From contig NZ_CP083582.1 of assembly GCF_020091585.1 (NCBI RefSeq), positions 5,404,536-5,468,535 of the forward strand: a stretch of DNA of 64,000 bases, written 5' to 3'. The notes under the pieces are model-generated. The model saw nothing but the letters and a program-made list of their open reading frames with translations. It had not been told where the DNA came from and did not search any database. Both the position numbers and the translations under genes were made by a program. The stretch comes from Kovacikia minuta CCNUW1. GTDB taxonomy: Bacteria > Cyanobacteriota > Cyanobacteriia > Leptolyngbyales > Leptolyngbyaceae. Shown here in pieces: positions 1 to 8,926 of this stretch (the stretch's first letter is position 1; each line of letters opens with the position of its first letter).

Positions 1-2
1 AA

Positions 3-272
3 GACCTAGATGTGCAGGTATCGCCAGAGGCAGTATCTATTTCCGGTGAGCGCAAGTCAGAAATCAAAACGGAAGAAAGAGGCATCACCCGCACCGAATT
101 CCGCTATGGCAAGTTTCAGCGCGTAATTCCGTTGCCTACCCGTGTCCAGCACGATCAGGTGCAAGCAGAATACAAAGATGGCATTCTCAAGCTGAGGCTG
201 CCCAAGGCTGAAGAAGATAGGAACAAGGTTGTGAAAGTAAACTTAGGTAACGGGCACGGGGGCAACGGGTAA
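3..272 (+). CDS. Small heat shock protein (Hsp20), 5' end outside window
   Basis: ATP-independent holdase of the alpha-crystallin/Hsp20 family, which binds unfolding proteins and passes them to DnaK/ClpB. The frame is open from position 3, so the N-terminus lies upstream; a GTG at 12 is internal. What remains is most of the alpha-crystallin domain: a VSISGERKSE strand, an EFRYGKFQRVIPLP segment, and the GILKLRLPK strand that contains the family's conserved GIL-type motif. The tail ends in a short Gly/Asn-rich stretch. It heads a co-directional chaperone cluster with dnaK, cbpA and clpB downstream. Family assignment is secure; the exact length is unknown. Confidence 0.93.
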   Translation, partial: DLDVQVSPEAVSISGERKSEIKTEERGITRTEFRYGKFQRVIPLPTRVQHDQVQAEYKDGILKLRLPKAEEDRNKVVKVNLGNGHGGNG

Positions 273-326
273 GGGCAGTGACGCAATGTTTTCCAAAGCA
301 CTCCCTTAAGAGCAGGAGGTGACAAC

Positions 327-634
327 ATGATCACAACAGCAATGGGCGAACTTAGCCTCCCAGTTAGCGAACGCGAATCTCTTTGAACATAAACAGGCGC
401 TCGATCGCAAACATCTAGATAGAATATGCCGCTAACATCGGTCTTGATGTGTCTCGGTTTAGTCACGAACTCGCTGAGCACGCCCACGTAGCCAAGATAC
501 GCGAAGACTTACTCAGCGGAATTCAGAGCGGGGTCAACGGCACGCCGACGTTTTTCATCAACGGTATGCGCCACGATGGCTCTTACGACCTCCGCTCATT
601 GTTAGCTGCGATTGAAACCGCAGCCGAATCCTGA
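327..634 (+). pseudogene. DsbA/thioredoxin-family gene remnant with internal deletion
   Basis: A good ribosome site (AGGAGGT, 314-320) precedes ATG 327. The first residues, ending in LSLPVSERE, match the usual start of DsbA-like thioredoxin proteins. The frame then stops at once. Sequence from about 364 resumes with the family's C-terminal half: a helix region NLFEHKQALDRKHLDRI (376-426), a one-base frame change near 421-425, then YAANIGLD to the end, including NGTPTFFINGMRHDGSYDL. The whole central part with the CxxC active site is missing, so it cannot be a redox enzyme. A 61-residue frame starting at GTG 449 could still be translated but lacks catalytic residues. It sits between hsp20 and dnaK. 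Confidence 0.75.
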
Positions 635-740
635 GTGCTAAGGAGCCAGAGGGCAAAAGGTTCAAGGATAGATTTGTTCAACTTGTCCTGAACCCAGATT
701 CTCAATTTTTTATCCCAATCTTTGAAGGAGGTTGCTAGCG

Positions 741-2651
741 ATGGCAAAAATTGTTGGTATTGATTTAGGAACGACCAACTCCTGTATCGCTGTAATAGAG
801 GGCGGACAACCCATCGTTATTCCGAACTCAGAAGGCGGTCGCACAACTCCGTCTGTGGTTTCTTACACCAAGAAGGGCGAAAAACTTGTCGGGCAAATTG
901 CCAAACGCCAGGGTGTAATGAACCCAGAAAACACGTTTTATTCTGTGAAACGGTTCATCGGGCGCAGGTATGATGAAGTCACCCAAGAGGCAAAACAAGT
1001 TACTTACAAAGTGGTACGTGACAGTAATGGCAATGTCAAGCTAAACTGTCCCGCTCTGAACAAGGAATTTTCACCGGAAGAAATCGCGGCTGAGGTAGTC
1101 CGCAAGCTGATAGATGATGCCAGCACCTATCTGGGGGAACCAGTGAGGCAAGCGGTCATTACCACCCCTGCCTATTTCAATGACTCTCAACGGCAGGCGA
1201 CCAAAGATGCCGGTAGAATTGCTGGAATTGAAGTTCTGCGAATTATCAATGAGCCAACGGCGGCTGCCCTCGCCTACGGACTTGACAAGAAAACCAATGA
1301 AACCATCCTGGTCTTTGACTTAGGTGGTGGAACGTTTGACGTGTCTATCCTGGAAGTGGGTGATGGTGTGTTTGAAGTGAAAGCTACCAGTGGCGACACC
1401 CACTTGGGCGGTGATGACTTTGATAAGAGAATCGTAGACTGGCTAGCAACCGAATTCCAGCGTAACGAAGGCATCGACCTCCGGAAAGACAACCAAGCCC
1501 TGCAACGCCTCACCGAAACCGCAGAAAAAGCCAAAATTGAACTGTCTGGCGCAACACAGACGCACATTAACTTACCTTTTATTACTGCAACCCCGGAAGG
1601 CCCGAAACATCTAGATATGACCTTAACGCGGGTACAGTTCGAGCAAATGTGCGCCGACTTGTTCGATCGCTGCCGCATCCCCGTCGAACAAGCTCTGCGC
1701 GATGCTAAACTGAGTCCCGCAAATATTGATGAAGTCATCTTAGTGGGTGGTGCAACTCGGATACCGGCTGTCCAGCAACTGGTACGGCAGATAATCGGCA
1801 AAGACCCACACCAGGGTGTAAACCCGGATGAAGTCGTAGCAGTGGGTGCAGCGATTCAGGCGGGTGTGCTTGGGGGTGAGGTAAAAGACGTACTGCTCCT
1901 GGATGTCACGCCGTTGTCGCTGGGTGTTGAAACTCTAGGTGGTGTGACGACCAAGATTATTCCGCGCAATACTACTGTCCCAGTGAAGAAGTCTGAGGTG
2001 TTCTCAACGGCGGCTGACGCACAAACAAACGTAGAAATCCATGTTCTGCAAGGTGAACGCGAAATGGCATCCGACAACAAGAGCCTGGGAACCTTCCGAC
2101 TGGATGGGATTCCGACCGCTCCCAGAGGTACGCCACAGATCGAAGTTACCTTTGACATTGATGCTAACGGGATTCTGTCAGCAACTGCCAGAGAAAAAGC
2201 CACAGGTAAAGAACAGTCTATTAGCATCACAGGTGCGTCTACCCTCGACAAATCTGAAGTAGAACGGATGGTGAAAGAAGCCGAGCGCAATGCCGAAGAA
2301 GACCGTAGGCGGCGCGAACAAGTTGATACCAAAAACATGGCAGATTCTGTTGCCTATCAAGCCGAGAAACAACTTCAGGATTTGGGCGACAAAGTGCCAG
2401 CAGCAGACAAGTCCCGCGTGGAAGGCTTAATTCAAGACTTGCGTCAGGCAATTGAGCAGAACAACATCGATCGCATGAAGTCGCTCACCAACGAAATTCA
2501 ACAAGCCTTGATGCAAATCGGCACTGCGGTCTACTCACAAGCAGGTGCATCTTCAAACGGTGGTACTTCCACAGAAAACGGTGGTACTTCTACAAACCGT
2601 CAAGGCGGCGGTGAAGATGTCATCGATGCAGACTTTGTGGAGCAAAGGTAA
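741..2651 (+). CDS. dnaK: Molecular chaperone DnaK (Hsp70)
   Basis: Hsp70 ATPase chaperone that cycles substrates with a J-protein and GrpE and hands aggregates to ClpB. ATG 741 is chosen over an in-frame TTG at 732 because it follows an Hsp70-like [15 protein letters not shown] start and the site GAAGGAGG (724-731) is 9 bases upstream. Motifs present are the phosphate-1 loop [21 protein letters not shown], phosphate-2 [10 protein letters not shown] and VGGATRIP. The substrate-binding domain and helical lid follow, with an acidic [11 protein letters not shown] tail. At 636 residues it is full length. No grpE is nearby; the J-protein partner is probably CbpA at 7547. It is one of presumably several cyanobacterial dnaK copies, here in an accessory setting. 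Confidence 0.96.
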   Translation: MAKIVGIDLGTTNSCIAVIEGGQPIVIPNSEGGRTTPSVVSYTKKGEKLVGQIAKRQGVMNPENTFYSVKRFIGRRYDEVTQEAKQVTYKVVRDSNGNVKLNCPALNKEFSPEEIAAEVVRKLIDDASTYLGEPVRQAVITTPAYFNDSQRQATKDAGRIAGIEVLRIINEPTAAALAYGLDKKTNETILVFDLGGGTFDVSILEVGDGVFEVKATSGDTHLGGDDFDKRIVDWLATEFQRNEGIDLRKDNQALQRLTETAEKAKIELSGATQTHINLPFITATPEGPKHLDMTLTRVQFEQMCADLFDRCRIPVEQALRDAKLSPANIDEVILVGGATRIPAVQQLVRQIIGKDPHQGVNPDEVVAVGAAIQAGVLGGEVKDVLLLDVTPLSLGVETLGGVTTKIIPRNTTVPVKKSEVFSTAADAQTNVEIHVLQGEREMASDNKSLGTFRLDGIPTAPRGTPQIEVTFDIDANGILSATAREKATGKEQSISITGASTLDKSEVERMVKEAERNAEEDRRRREQVDTKNMADSVAYQAEKQLQDLGDKVPAADKSRVEGLIQDLRQAIEQNNIDRMKSLTNEIQQALMQIGTAVYSQAGASSNGGTSTENGGTSTNRQGGGEDVIDADFVEQR

Positions 2652-2718
2652 CAAGACGCAGCGAACAGTCTGTTGCGCTGGTTCCCAGAGTTAAAGGGAC
2701 TGCTTTAGCGAGCCTGCG

Positions 2719-2741
2719 TGCGTCACCCAGAGGGTGACGCA
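2719..2741. terminator. Hairpin downstream of dnaK
   Basis: A perfect 10-bp stem (TGCGTCACCC with GGGTGACGCA) and a 3-base AGA loop lie 68 bases after the dnaK stop. No T-run follows, so it is either a weak terminator or an mRNA 3'-end stabiliser. Confidence 0.5.
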
Positions 2742-2834
2742 GTGAAATATCAACTACTCTCTTCCTACCTCCGCGTCCTTAAATCTGCGCCACATTTCGT
2801 GATGTTTATCTAGTCTTTTAACTTGGAGTAATTT

Positions 2835-3629
2835 ATGACTTCTACATCTGAAAAAACCGCCCTCAAAAGTGAAAAAACCGTCCTCAAAAGTGTCTCTGCT
2901 AGCTTCAAAGATGAGAAGAAGATGCGAGAAGTGGTTGAGCGTCTCATCGACCGCAGCGTTCCCAAAGATCACATTTCGATTATTGGTCGCGACTTCCACA
3001 CCGAAACTCGTATCTCCGGCTTTGTGACTAAACAAGATGTGATCTTGGATGGACTCGCCACCGGAGCGATTTTTGGATCGCTATTTGGTTCTATCTTGGC
3101 TTTACTGACGGGCGTGGGCGTGTTGTTCATTCCCTTTTTAGGAACCGTAGTAGCAGCAGGCCCTTTGGGAGCAGCATTATTAGGAGCGGCAGGCGGTGCT
3201 TTATATGGTTCCTTAGGAGCAGGCATTGGATCGGCCTTAATCGCAATGGGGATGCCGGAGGACAAAGCGACTATTTACCAAACACGCCTGGAAACAGGTG
3301 AGTTTTTACTGGTCGCGGAAGTGCCACAAGAACAAGCAGACGAAGTTGTCTCACTGTTAGAAAGTGCGGGTGCGGAAGAAGTCGCTATCACTGACATGAA
3401 GATTCCCCGTCAACCAGAAGGTGAACTGGCAGATAGTGAGCAGATTTCACCAGAAATTAGAGCAAATCTGTCGGACGACGCGCAAAAAACGTTTGTTGAT
3501 ACCCACAATCGGTCGTTCAGAGAAGCCAATGGAAAAGATAATGCCTTGGCGAAAGCTTGGGATCGGGTCAAACAGATGTTCGATCGCGACGAACAAGGCA
3601 CTTATTCCAAGTCTAAAGTCATATCGTAA
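2835..3629 (+). CDS. YflT-like / ChaB-domain stress membrane protein
   Basis: A 264-residue protein of three parts. The N-terminal region (about 19-60: VSASFKDEKKMREVVERLIDRSVPKDHISIIGRD) resembles the general-stress-protein 17M/YflT domain. The middle (about 75-140) is very rich in Gly and Ala, hydrophobic, and looks like a membrane-inserting glycine-zipper hairpin. The C-terminus (about 203-250: ISPEIRANLSDDAQKTF to AKAWDRVKQMF) resembles ChaB. Biochemical function is unknown. A probable ribosome site is GGAG near 2824. A short relic of a second copy of its C-terminal tail occurs at 5390-5440, so this gene was once duplicated here. Domain reading is good; role in envelope stress is inferred. 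Confidence 0.72.
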   Translation: MTSTSEKTALKSEKTVLKSVSASFKDEKKMREVVERLIDRSVPKDHISIIGRDFHTETRISGFVTKQDVILDGLATGAIFGSLFGSILALLTGVGVLFIPFLGTVVAAGPLGAALLGAAGGALYGSLGAGIGSALIAMGMPEDKATIYQTRLETGEFLLVAEVPQEQADEVVSLLESAGAEEVAITDMKIPRQPEGELADSEQISPEIRANLSDDAQKTFVDTHNRSFREANGKDNALAKAWDRVKQMFDRDEQGTYSKSKVIS

Positions 3630-3741
3630 ATTTCCAGAGTTGCGATCACCTACGGTGGGGCTTAGCCCATCGCAACGAGAAAGTCACTTATTCCAGTCAC
3701 AAAACAACTTCAAAAACTAGGAGAACCATCATGAACTGATA

Positions 3742-3915
3742 TCCCGACTCCTGATGCAGTCCATCCTCGGGGTTCGGATGGACGACCTGAGCGAGGTCAC
3801 AAACATTGAGTTCATCTCGCTCGACCAAGCACCAGAGGCGTACCGGACATTCGGCCAAGGGGCACCGAAAAAGTTCGTCATCGACCCGCACAACAGCACC
3901 AAGAAAGCTGCATAG
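3742..3915 (+). pseudogene. C-terminal fragment of a second formaldehyde dehydrogenase
   Basis: An open stretch encodes a tail (ISLDQAPEAYRTFGQG, then APKKFVIDPHNS) that clearly parallels the end of the fdhA-like protein at 15276-16463 (IPLDEAPQGYQAFDKG, then AAKKFVIDPHGS). Nothing else of that enzyme is present. It is fused at its 5' side to a leader (3711-3743) that closely resembles the ribosome site and start of the yfdX gene at 6510: GGAGAA, then ATGAACTGATATC against ATGAACCGATATC. The CGA to TGA change makes a stop. This is a recombination scar, not a working gene. Confidence 0.72.
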
Positions 3916-3981
3916 AGCAGGATGATCCTGTGGCAGAAGCAGGTGTTAGAGCCTTTGAAATGAAGTTTAGGAGAAACAACC

Positions 3982-4653
3982 ATGGCAACTGTAACCGCAA
4001 CCCGAACTGACGAGGAAATCCAAAAGGATGTGCTGAATGAGTTAAAGTGGGATTCCCGCGTCCAGTCTACCGAAATCGGCGTGGCCGTCAAAGACGGTGT
4101 TGTTACGCTCACAGGCTGGGTCGATTCCTTTTACAAGCGCGGGGCTGCCGCAGAAGCTGCCCACCGCGTCCGTGGCGTACTGGCTGTGGCCAACGACATC
4201 GAGGTTCGGCTGCCGGTCTCTGACGAGCGCCCTGATGCCGACATTGCCGCAGCCGCCATTCATGCGCTGAAGTGGGATGCCGGCGTGTCCATCGATAATC
4301 TCGATGTCACGGTCTCCAAGGGCTGGGTCAAACTCACGGGTGTGGTCGAGTGGGAGTACCAGAAGCACGATGCCGAGCGGGTTGTCCGCCGCCTGAAAGG
4401 CGTCAAGGGGGTGGCCAACTTGCTCACCATCAAGCCCCGCGTGTCGTCGTCGGAACTCAAGCAGAAAATTGAGCAGGCGCTGGTGCGCAGCGCGGAGACC
4501 GACGCGATGCGGATCACGGTCGAGGTGGAGGGGAGTAAGGTCATCCTGAGGGGGGCGGTGCGCTCCTGGGCTGAGAAGCAAGAGGCGGAGCGGGCAGCGT
4601 GGTCGGCACCAGGAATCACCTCGGTGGAAAACTGGATCACGATCTCGCCCTAA
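3982..4653 (+). CDS. Triple BON-domain protein
   Basis: A 223-residue protein made of three consecutive BON domains (about 8-75, 80-148 and 152-223). Each has the GxVxLxGxV-type strand and a conserved central Gly, as in [18 protein letters not shown] and [12 protein letters not shown] domains bind phospholipid or ligands and are common in osmotic/periplasmic stress proteins such as OsmY. No signal peptide is visible, so it is probably cytosolic or peripheral. Base composition is markedly GC-richer than both neighbours and HIP1 sites are absent, which suggests import from a high-GC donor. RBS GGAGAAAC precedes ATG 3982. Confidence 0.85.
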   Translation: MATVTATRTDEEIQKDVLNELKWDSRVQSTEIGVAVKDGVVTLTGWVDSFYKRGAAAEAAHRVRGVLAVANDIEVRLPVSDERPDADIAAAAIHALKWDAGVSIDNLDVTVSKGWVKLTGVVEWEYQKHDAERVVRRLKGVKGVANLLTIKPRVSSSELKQKIEQALVRSAETDAMRITVEVEGSKVILRGAVRSWAEKQEAERAAWSAPGITSVENWITISP

Positions 4654-4705
4654 GCCTGACCGTCAGAACGGCCGCCTCTACGATCATTGAAGCACGCACA
4701 GAGGT

Positions 4706-5386
4706 ATGGTGGAACACAGAATCAAGTCAAGTATGCAGAAATCACGAGCATCAGCGGAGTCGGACACCCAGCGGATTGAAGCGTTTAGCGATGCCGTGTT
4801 TGCCATTGCCATCACGCTGCTGATACTGGAAATTCGTGTGCCAGAGTTGAACTCTACGGAGGGAACAACCAACACACTAAGTCTTACCTCAGCATTATTC
4901 GCATTGTGGCCGTCCTACTTCGCCTACATTTTCAGCTTCGTGGTAATTGGAATTTTCTGGGTAAATCATCACTACGTCTTCCAACTCTACGAACGGAGTG
5001 ATCAAGCATTTAATCTGTTGAACGTCTTGTTTCTGATGTGTATTTCGTTTCTGCCGTTTCCAACGGCGGTCCTGGCTAGATGCATTACTGACGCACAGCA
5101 GTTGCAAACCGTAGTCGTCTTGTATGCGTTGGTATTGTTCTTATCAGTGTTGACATGGGTGCTCATCTGGCTCTATGCCAGCCGCAATCATCGATTGCTG
5201 AACAGACATCTCGACGATCGATTTATCGCTTACCTCACCCGCATGTACATATTAACTAGCGTGTTGTACTTCTTAGCGCTTGTGCTGTCGTTGTGGAACG
5301 GTATCGCCGGATTGGTGTTATGCGTGGGATTGACATTGCTATACATGCTGCCGCCGAAAAAGCCAGTGTATCGTAGCGGTGCATAA
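4706..5386 (+). CDS. TMEM175/DUF1211-family potassium channel-like protein
   Basis: Integral membrane protein of the TMEM175 family, whose bacterial members are K+-permeable channels. The signature RxxxFSD (RIEAFSD) opens the first helix at residues 23-29 and is followed by AVFAIAITLLILEI. About six hydrophobic segments are visible, including the conserved SYFAYIFSFVVIGIFWVNHHYVF. Length of 226 residues fits the bacterial single-repeat form, which would assemble as a tetramer. ATG 4706 is taken; ATG 4733 is an alternative. It sits between the BON and yfdX genes and may take part in ion homeostasis under stress (inference). Confidence 0.87.
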   Translation: MVEHRIKSSMQKSRASAESDTQRIEAFSDAVFAIAITLLILEIRVPELNSTEGTTNTLSLTSALFALWPSYFAYIFSFVVIGIFWVNHHYVFQLYERSDQAFNLLNVLFLMCISFLPFPTAVLARCITDAQQLQTVVVLYALVLFLSVLTWVLIWLYASRNHRLLNRHLDDRFIAYLTRMYILTSVLYFLALVLSLWNGIAGLVLCVGLTLLYMLPPKKPVYRSGA

Positions 5387-5389
5387 ACA

Positions 5390-5440
5390 TTGTTTGATCG
5401 CGATGAAAAAAACACCGATTCCAAACCCAAAACAAATTAA
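5390..5440 (+). pseudogene. Tail fragment of a lost YflT/ChaB gene copy
   Basis: Directly after the TMEM175 stop, codons 5390-5440 read LFDRDEKNTDSKPKTN and stop. This matches the C-terminus of the protein at 2835-3629 (MFDRDEQGTYSKSKVIS and stop) in frame and at the stop position. It is the residue of a second copy, probably deleted when the BON/TMEM175 block was inserted. Confidence 0.65.
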
Positions 5441-5457
5441 CAAACAAGGAGAAGATT

Positions 5458-6330
5458 ATGAACTCTACGACATTGAATCGGCCTAATTCTCAATCTCAGC
5501 AGGAGATTGAACAGGAGAGGCAAAAGGCAACGAATGAGGCTCAAAGTTCCCTAGATCAGGACGCAATCGCCGCGATCGACGAAACTCGCAAAGCGATCAC
5601 TGCAATTGAGCAGGGCAAGACCCAAGACGCCCTGCAAGCCCTAGAACGGGCAACTGGAAAACTTGACATTCTGCTGGCAAGATATCCTGACCTGGCTCTC
5701 GTTCCCCTATCGATTCAAGTCACCGTCATCGATCTTGCCCCACTAGACTTTGATGCAGTTGCAGAAATTCGCGCCGCTGCTAAGGTCGCTGTAGATGTCG
5801 ATGATTTTCCGACGGGTCGTGCTCTATTGCACAACCTGACCAGTGAGATTCGCACCTCGGCTGTCAATCTGCCCCTGGAAACCTACCCAGATGCGATGAA
5901 GGAGGCAGCCCGATTGTTGCATCAAGGGCAACCTGATGAGGCGAGAACGGAGTTGAAACTGGCGCTCTCAACCTTAGTAGTGAGAGAACAATCTCGACCG
6001 ATTCCATTGATCTTTGCTCTGGCGAACCTGGCTGCGGCAACTGCGATCGCAGAGCAGGATCAGGACAATACCCTGAAATTGCTGAAAGAGGCTCGCACCC
6101 AACTCAAGCTGGCAAAAGAACTAGGGTATGCCAGCGGCGATCCTGAATATAAAGAACTGGAGCGGGCAATCAAAGATATTGAACGGCAAGTGAGGGCAAA
6201 GGAGCGAACGGAAGGTCCATTTGCCAAACTCCGGGAAAAGTTCTCTAGTTTCTTCAACCGGGTGTCCAGAGTCAACAGACCATCTCATGAAAGTCAGCAA
6301 ACCCAAAGTCAGCAAACAGCTAATGCTTGA
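5458..6330 (+). CDS. YfdX family protein, no signal peptide
   Basis: A 290-residue alpha-helical YfdX-domain protein. YfdX proteins occur in proteobacterial stress-tolerance loci and are reported as periplasmic, with chaperone-like or regulatory roles. The sequence contains the family pattern AIAAIDETRKAITAIEQGKTQDALQALERATGKLDILLARYPDLALVP and the end segment ELGYASGDPEYKELERAIKDIERQV. The N-terminus is hydrophilic with no export signal, unlike the paralogue at 6510, so it is probably cytosolic. ATG 5458 follows AAGGAGAAG (5446-5454). The two copies share long stretches and arose by tandem duplication or joint transfer. Confidence 0.87.
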   Translation: MNSTTLNRPNSQSQQEIEQERQKATNEAQSSLDQDAIAAIDETRKAITAIEQGKTQDALQALERATGKLDILLARYPDLALVPLSIQVTVIDLAPLDFDAVAEIRAAAKVAVDVDDFPTGRALLHNLTSEIRTSAVNLPLETYPDAMKEAARLLHQGQPDEARTELKLALSTLVVREQSRPIPLIFALANLAAATAIAEQDQDNTLKLLKEARTQLKLAKELGYASGDPEYKELERAIKDIERQVRAKERTEGPFAKLREKFSSFFNRVSRVNRPSHESQQTQSQQTANA

Positions 6331-6423
6331 TTGGGGTTAAACCTATCAAGGTGAGGGTTAGTCATGCTGCAACCCTGATCAACAGTGGTAACTTGCAAAA
6401 CACATGCAAGCCTGTTGCAAAAC

Positions 6424-6451
6424 GCCGATTTGGAAACTTATCCAAATCGGC
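6424..6451. repeat. Perfect inverted repeat between yfdX genes
   Basis: An 11-bp perfect stem (GCCGATTTGGA with TCCAAATCGGC) and a 6-base loop sit in the 179-base gap between the two yfdX genes. No T-run follows, so it may tune relative expression of the pair by RNA structure rather than terminate. Confidence 0.5.
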
Positions 6452-6509
6452 AACGATTCTCTACAGCACGCTTGTGACCAAAGCAAGTTTACAAACCAGG
6501 AGAATAATC

Positions 6510-7484
6510 ATGAACCGATATCATAGATTCTTTAGAGGGCTGCAAGTCCTGCTCGTGGGTATTCTTTTTTCCTCGCTTTTATTCATCGCTCCCGTTCATG
6601 CAGTTAACTCTGCTGCGGTATCTCCTGAAACATTAAATCAGGTTGATACTGGTCTTCAGCAGGAGATTGAAAAGGAGAGGCAACAGGCAACAGCTGAGGC
6701 TGAACGTAAACTGGATCGAGAAGCGATCGCCGCAATCGAAGAAACTAAAAAAGCGATCGCTGCAATTGAGCGGGGAAAGACTAAAGAAGCAATTGCTGCC
6801 CTAGAACGAGCAACTGGAAAAATTGACATTCTAGTAGCACGATACCCTGAACTAGCCCTGATTCCGGTGGAGGCTCAGGTAGCGATAATCGATTTTGCCC
6901 CTCAGGATCTTAATTTGGTTGAGCGAATTCGCAACCAAGTTAAGTCTGCTGTAAATGCAGAAGATTTTCCGGCGGCTCGCGAACTGTTGAACAACCTGAT
7001 GAGCGAGATTCGCACAGCAACCGTCAATCTGCCATTAGAGAAATATCCAGATGCAACAAAGCAGGCAGCTCGGTTGTTGAACGAAGGCAAAATTGATGAA
7101 GCCAAAGGCGTGCTGCAACTTGCGCTCTCAACTTTAGTGGTGACAGAACAAGCTCGACCCCTGCCGCTAGTCAAAGCCCATACCAATCTAGCGACTGCGG
7201 TTACTTTAGCAGAGAAGGATCGCGACGCAGCACAGAGGTTGCTAGAAGATGCTCGTGCCCAACTCAAGTTAGCTCAAGAACTGGGATATGCCAGAGGCGA
7301 TCGCGAGTATGCAGTATTTGACAAAGCAATTAAAAATCTAGAGCAGCAAGTTAAGGCACGTGAGAACACAGCAGGTGCATTTGCCAAGCTTCAAGAACAA
7401 TTCTCTAGTTTCTTCAACCGAGTATCCGAAGTCGTCAAACCAGGTGATTCCTCAAATAGGGCAGAAGCCAGGAGTGAGGAGTGA
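6510..7484 (+). CDS. YfdX family protein, exported
   Basis: A 324-residue YfdX paralogue. ATG 6510 is preferred over upstream in-frame starts because it follows AGGAGAA (6498-6504) and gives a classic signal peptide: a basic N-region (MNRYHRFFRG), a hydrophobic core (LQVLLVGILFSSLLFIA) and an AHA/VHA-type cleavage site near residue 30. The mature part matches the 5458 protein closely: IAAIEETKKAIAAIERGKT, KIDILVARYPELAL, SSFFNRVS. One copy exported and one retained suggests division of labour between compartments. Export means the periplasm or thylakoid lumen. Confidence 0.88.
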   Translation: MNRYHRFFRGLQVLLVGILFSSLLFIAPVHAVNSAAVSPETLNQVDTGLQQEIEKERQQATAEAERKLDREAIAAIEETKKAIAAIERGKTKEAIAALERATGKIDILVARYPELALIPVEAQVAIIDFAPQDLNLVERIRNQVKSAVNAEDFPAARELLNNLMSEIRTATVNLPLEKYPDATKQAARLLNEGKIDEAKGVLQLALSTLVVTEQARPLPLVKAHTNLATAVTLAEKDRDAAQRLLEDARAQLKLAQELGYARGDREYAVFDKAIKNLEQQVKARENTAGAFAKLQEQFSSFFNRVSEVVKPGDSSNRAEARSEE

Positions 7485-7546
7485 GGAGTTTTATCCCTCT
7501 GCCCCTCTGCCCACCCGTCCCATCGAGTTAATCTCAAGAGGTGCTG

Positions 7547-8554
7547 ATGGTTGCAGCAACCGATTTCAAAGATTATTACGAAATTCTGGGTGTCAGTAAG
7601 AATGCCACTCCGGAGGATATCAAAAAAGCCTACCGGAAATTGGCACGGAAATATCACCCGGACTTAAATCCTAACGATAAGCAAGCGGAAGCGCGGTTCA
7701 AAGAAATTAACGAAGCGAATGAAGTGCTGTCCGACCCGGAAAAACGCCAGAAGTATGACCAGTATGGTCAATACTGGCAACAGGCTGCGGCGGGTACACC
7801 TCCACCAACAGGGGCGGGTACACAAGGTTATGACTTTAGCCAGTATGGCAACTTTGATGATTTCATTGATGAATTGCTGGGAGGGTTAGGTCGCAGTGGC
7901 AGTCGTACAAGGCAGCGCACAGCTAATTATCGCACGACAAGAAGACCAGAAGGATTCCGGGACTACGTAGATTTTGGGTATGGAGAAGACCCTTCCAGCC
8001 GCTTCACTGATGTTCCCGCACAGGATACAGAAGCGGCGATCGCGCTTACTTTTTCTGAAGCGTTTCACGGTACACAGAAGCGGCTACAAATTGATGGGGA
8101 AACCATCACTGTTCGCATTCCGCCGGGTGCGAAACCGGGAAGCCGCATTCGGGTCAAAGGCAAAGGACAGATGAGTCCTTTTAGTCAGCAACGCGGCGAT
8201 TTGTATCTGACAATTGAAGTATTGCCTCATCCTTTCTTCAAATTTGAGGGCGACAATCTTGCTTGCGAAGTACCTGTCAGCCCAGAGGAAGCTGTACTTG
8301 GCGCACAAATAGATGTTCCTACGCCTGATGGCAAGGTAATGATGACGATTCCGGCCGGTGTGGATTCCGGCCAAGCACTCCGGCTACGTAGCAAGGGCTG
8401 GCGCAATCCAAAAGGTAATCGTACCGCTTTGTTCGTGCGGTTAAAAATTGTGACACCCAAAGATTTGAGTCCCCAAGAAAGAGAGTGCTATGAAAAATTG
8501 CGGCAGGTCAGTAGTTTTAATTCCCGTCAGAGCTTAGAAGAGGTGCGGTTATGA
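7547..8554 (+). CDS. cbpA: Class II J-domain co-chaperone CbpA
   Basis: Hsp40 partner that stimulates Hsp70 ATPase. Residues 1-70 form the J domain with [33 protein letters not shown], containing the essential HPD. A Gly/Gln-rich linker follows, then two DnaJ C-terminal beta domains (about 160-330). The cysteine-rich zinc finger of DnaJ is absent, which places it in the CbpA class. ATG 7547 has AGAGG upstream; GTG 7541 is the alternative. It overlaps cbpM by four bases (ATGA) and precedes clpB, so with dnaK it supplies a disaggregation set. Confidence 0.92.
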   Translation: MVAATDFKDYYEILGVSKNATPEDIKKAYRKLARKYHPDLNPNDKQAEARFKEINEANEVLSDPEKRQKYDQYGQYWQQAAAGTPPPTGAGTQGYDFSQYGNFDDFIDELLGGLGRSGSRTRQRTANYRTTRRPEGFRDYVDFGYGEDPSSRFTDVPAQDTEAAIALTFSEAFHGTQKRLQIDGETITVRIPPGAKPGSRIRVKGKGQMSPFSQQRGDLYLTIEVLPHPFFKFEGDNLACEVPVSPEEAVLGAQIDVPTPDGKVMMTIPAGVDSGQALRLRSKGWRNPKGNRTALFVRLKIVTPKDLSPQERECYEKLRQVSSFNSRQSLEEVRL

Positions 8555-8853
8555 GTTCTAACCTGAGTTTGTCTTGCGTGGTGTGGTCAGAAACAGGCGA
8601 TCGCCTCTATAGTTTCGAGCAAGCCGCCTACCTCACCCAAACTTCGGTTTTATTGCTAGAACGATTTGCCCACCTGGGATTAATTGAACCTGTAGGAATC
8701 ATGCTGCGCCGACAGGATATCTTTCGCGTTGTGCAGATTCAAAGGTTGCACCGCGATCTGAACTTAAATTGGGTCGGAGCCGCAATGGTGCTAGATATGG
8801 TAACTGAAATTGCCCAACTCAAGGCGCAACTGCGTGCCTACCGTGCTGAATGA
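8551..8853 (+). CDS. cbpM: CbpM-like chaperone modulator
   Basis: A 100-residue MerR-like helical protein of the CbpM family, which binds the J domain of CbpA and inhibits it. The N-terminal segment [30 protein letters not shown] is helix-turn-helix-like and the C-terminus ([17 protein letters not shown]) is a short coiled helix. Its ATG overlaps the cbpA stop (ATGA), which implies translational coupling at equal dose. Family assignment rests on size, context and pattern. Confidence 0.8.
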   Translation: MSSNLSLSCVVWSETGDRLYSFEQAAYLTQTSVLLLERFAHLGLIEPVGIMLRRQDIFRVVQIQRLHRDLNLNWVGAAMVLDMVTEIAQLKAQLRAYRAE

Positions 8854-8926
8854 TAAATTCGTAATTCGTAATTCGTAGTTAAGAGCATTAACAAAATAAT
8901 TTATTTCTCAGCTAAGGGGCACGATT

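Noticed and set aside
633-641. GAGTGCTAA resembling half of a CIRCE heat-shock operator before dnaK
   Set aside because: The partner TTAGCACTC is absent nine bases upstream, and the motif overlaps the stop of the dsbA relic. A half site is expected by chance.
1274-1801. Long minus-strand frame inside dnaK
   Set aside because: Antisense shadow of a highly conserved gene; no independent start signal or similarity.
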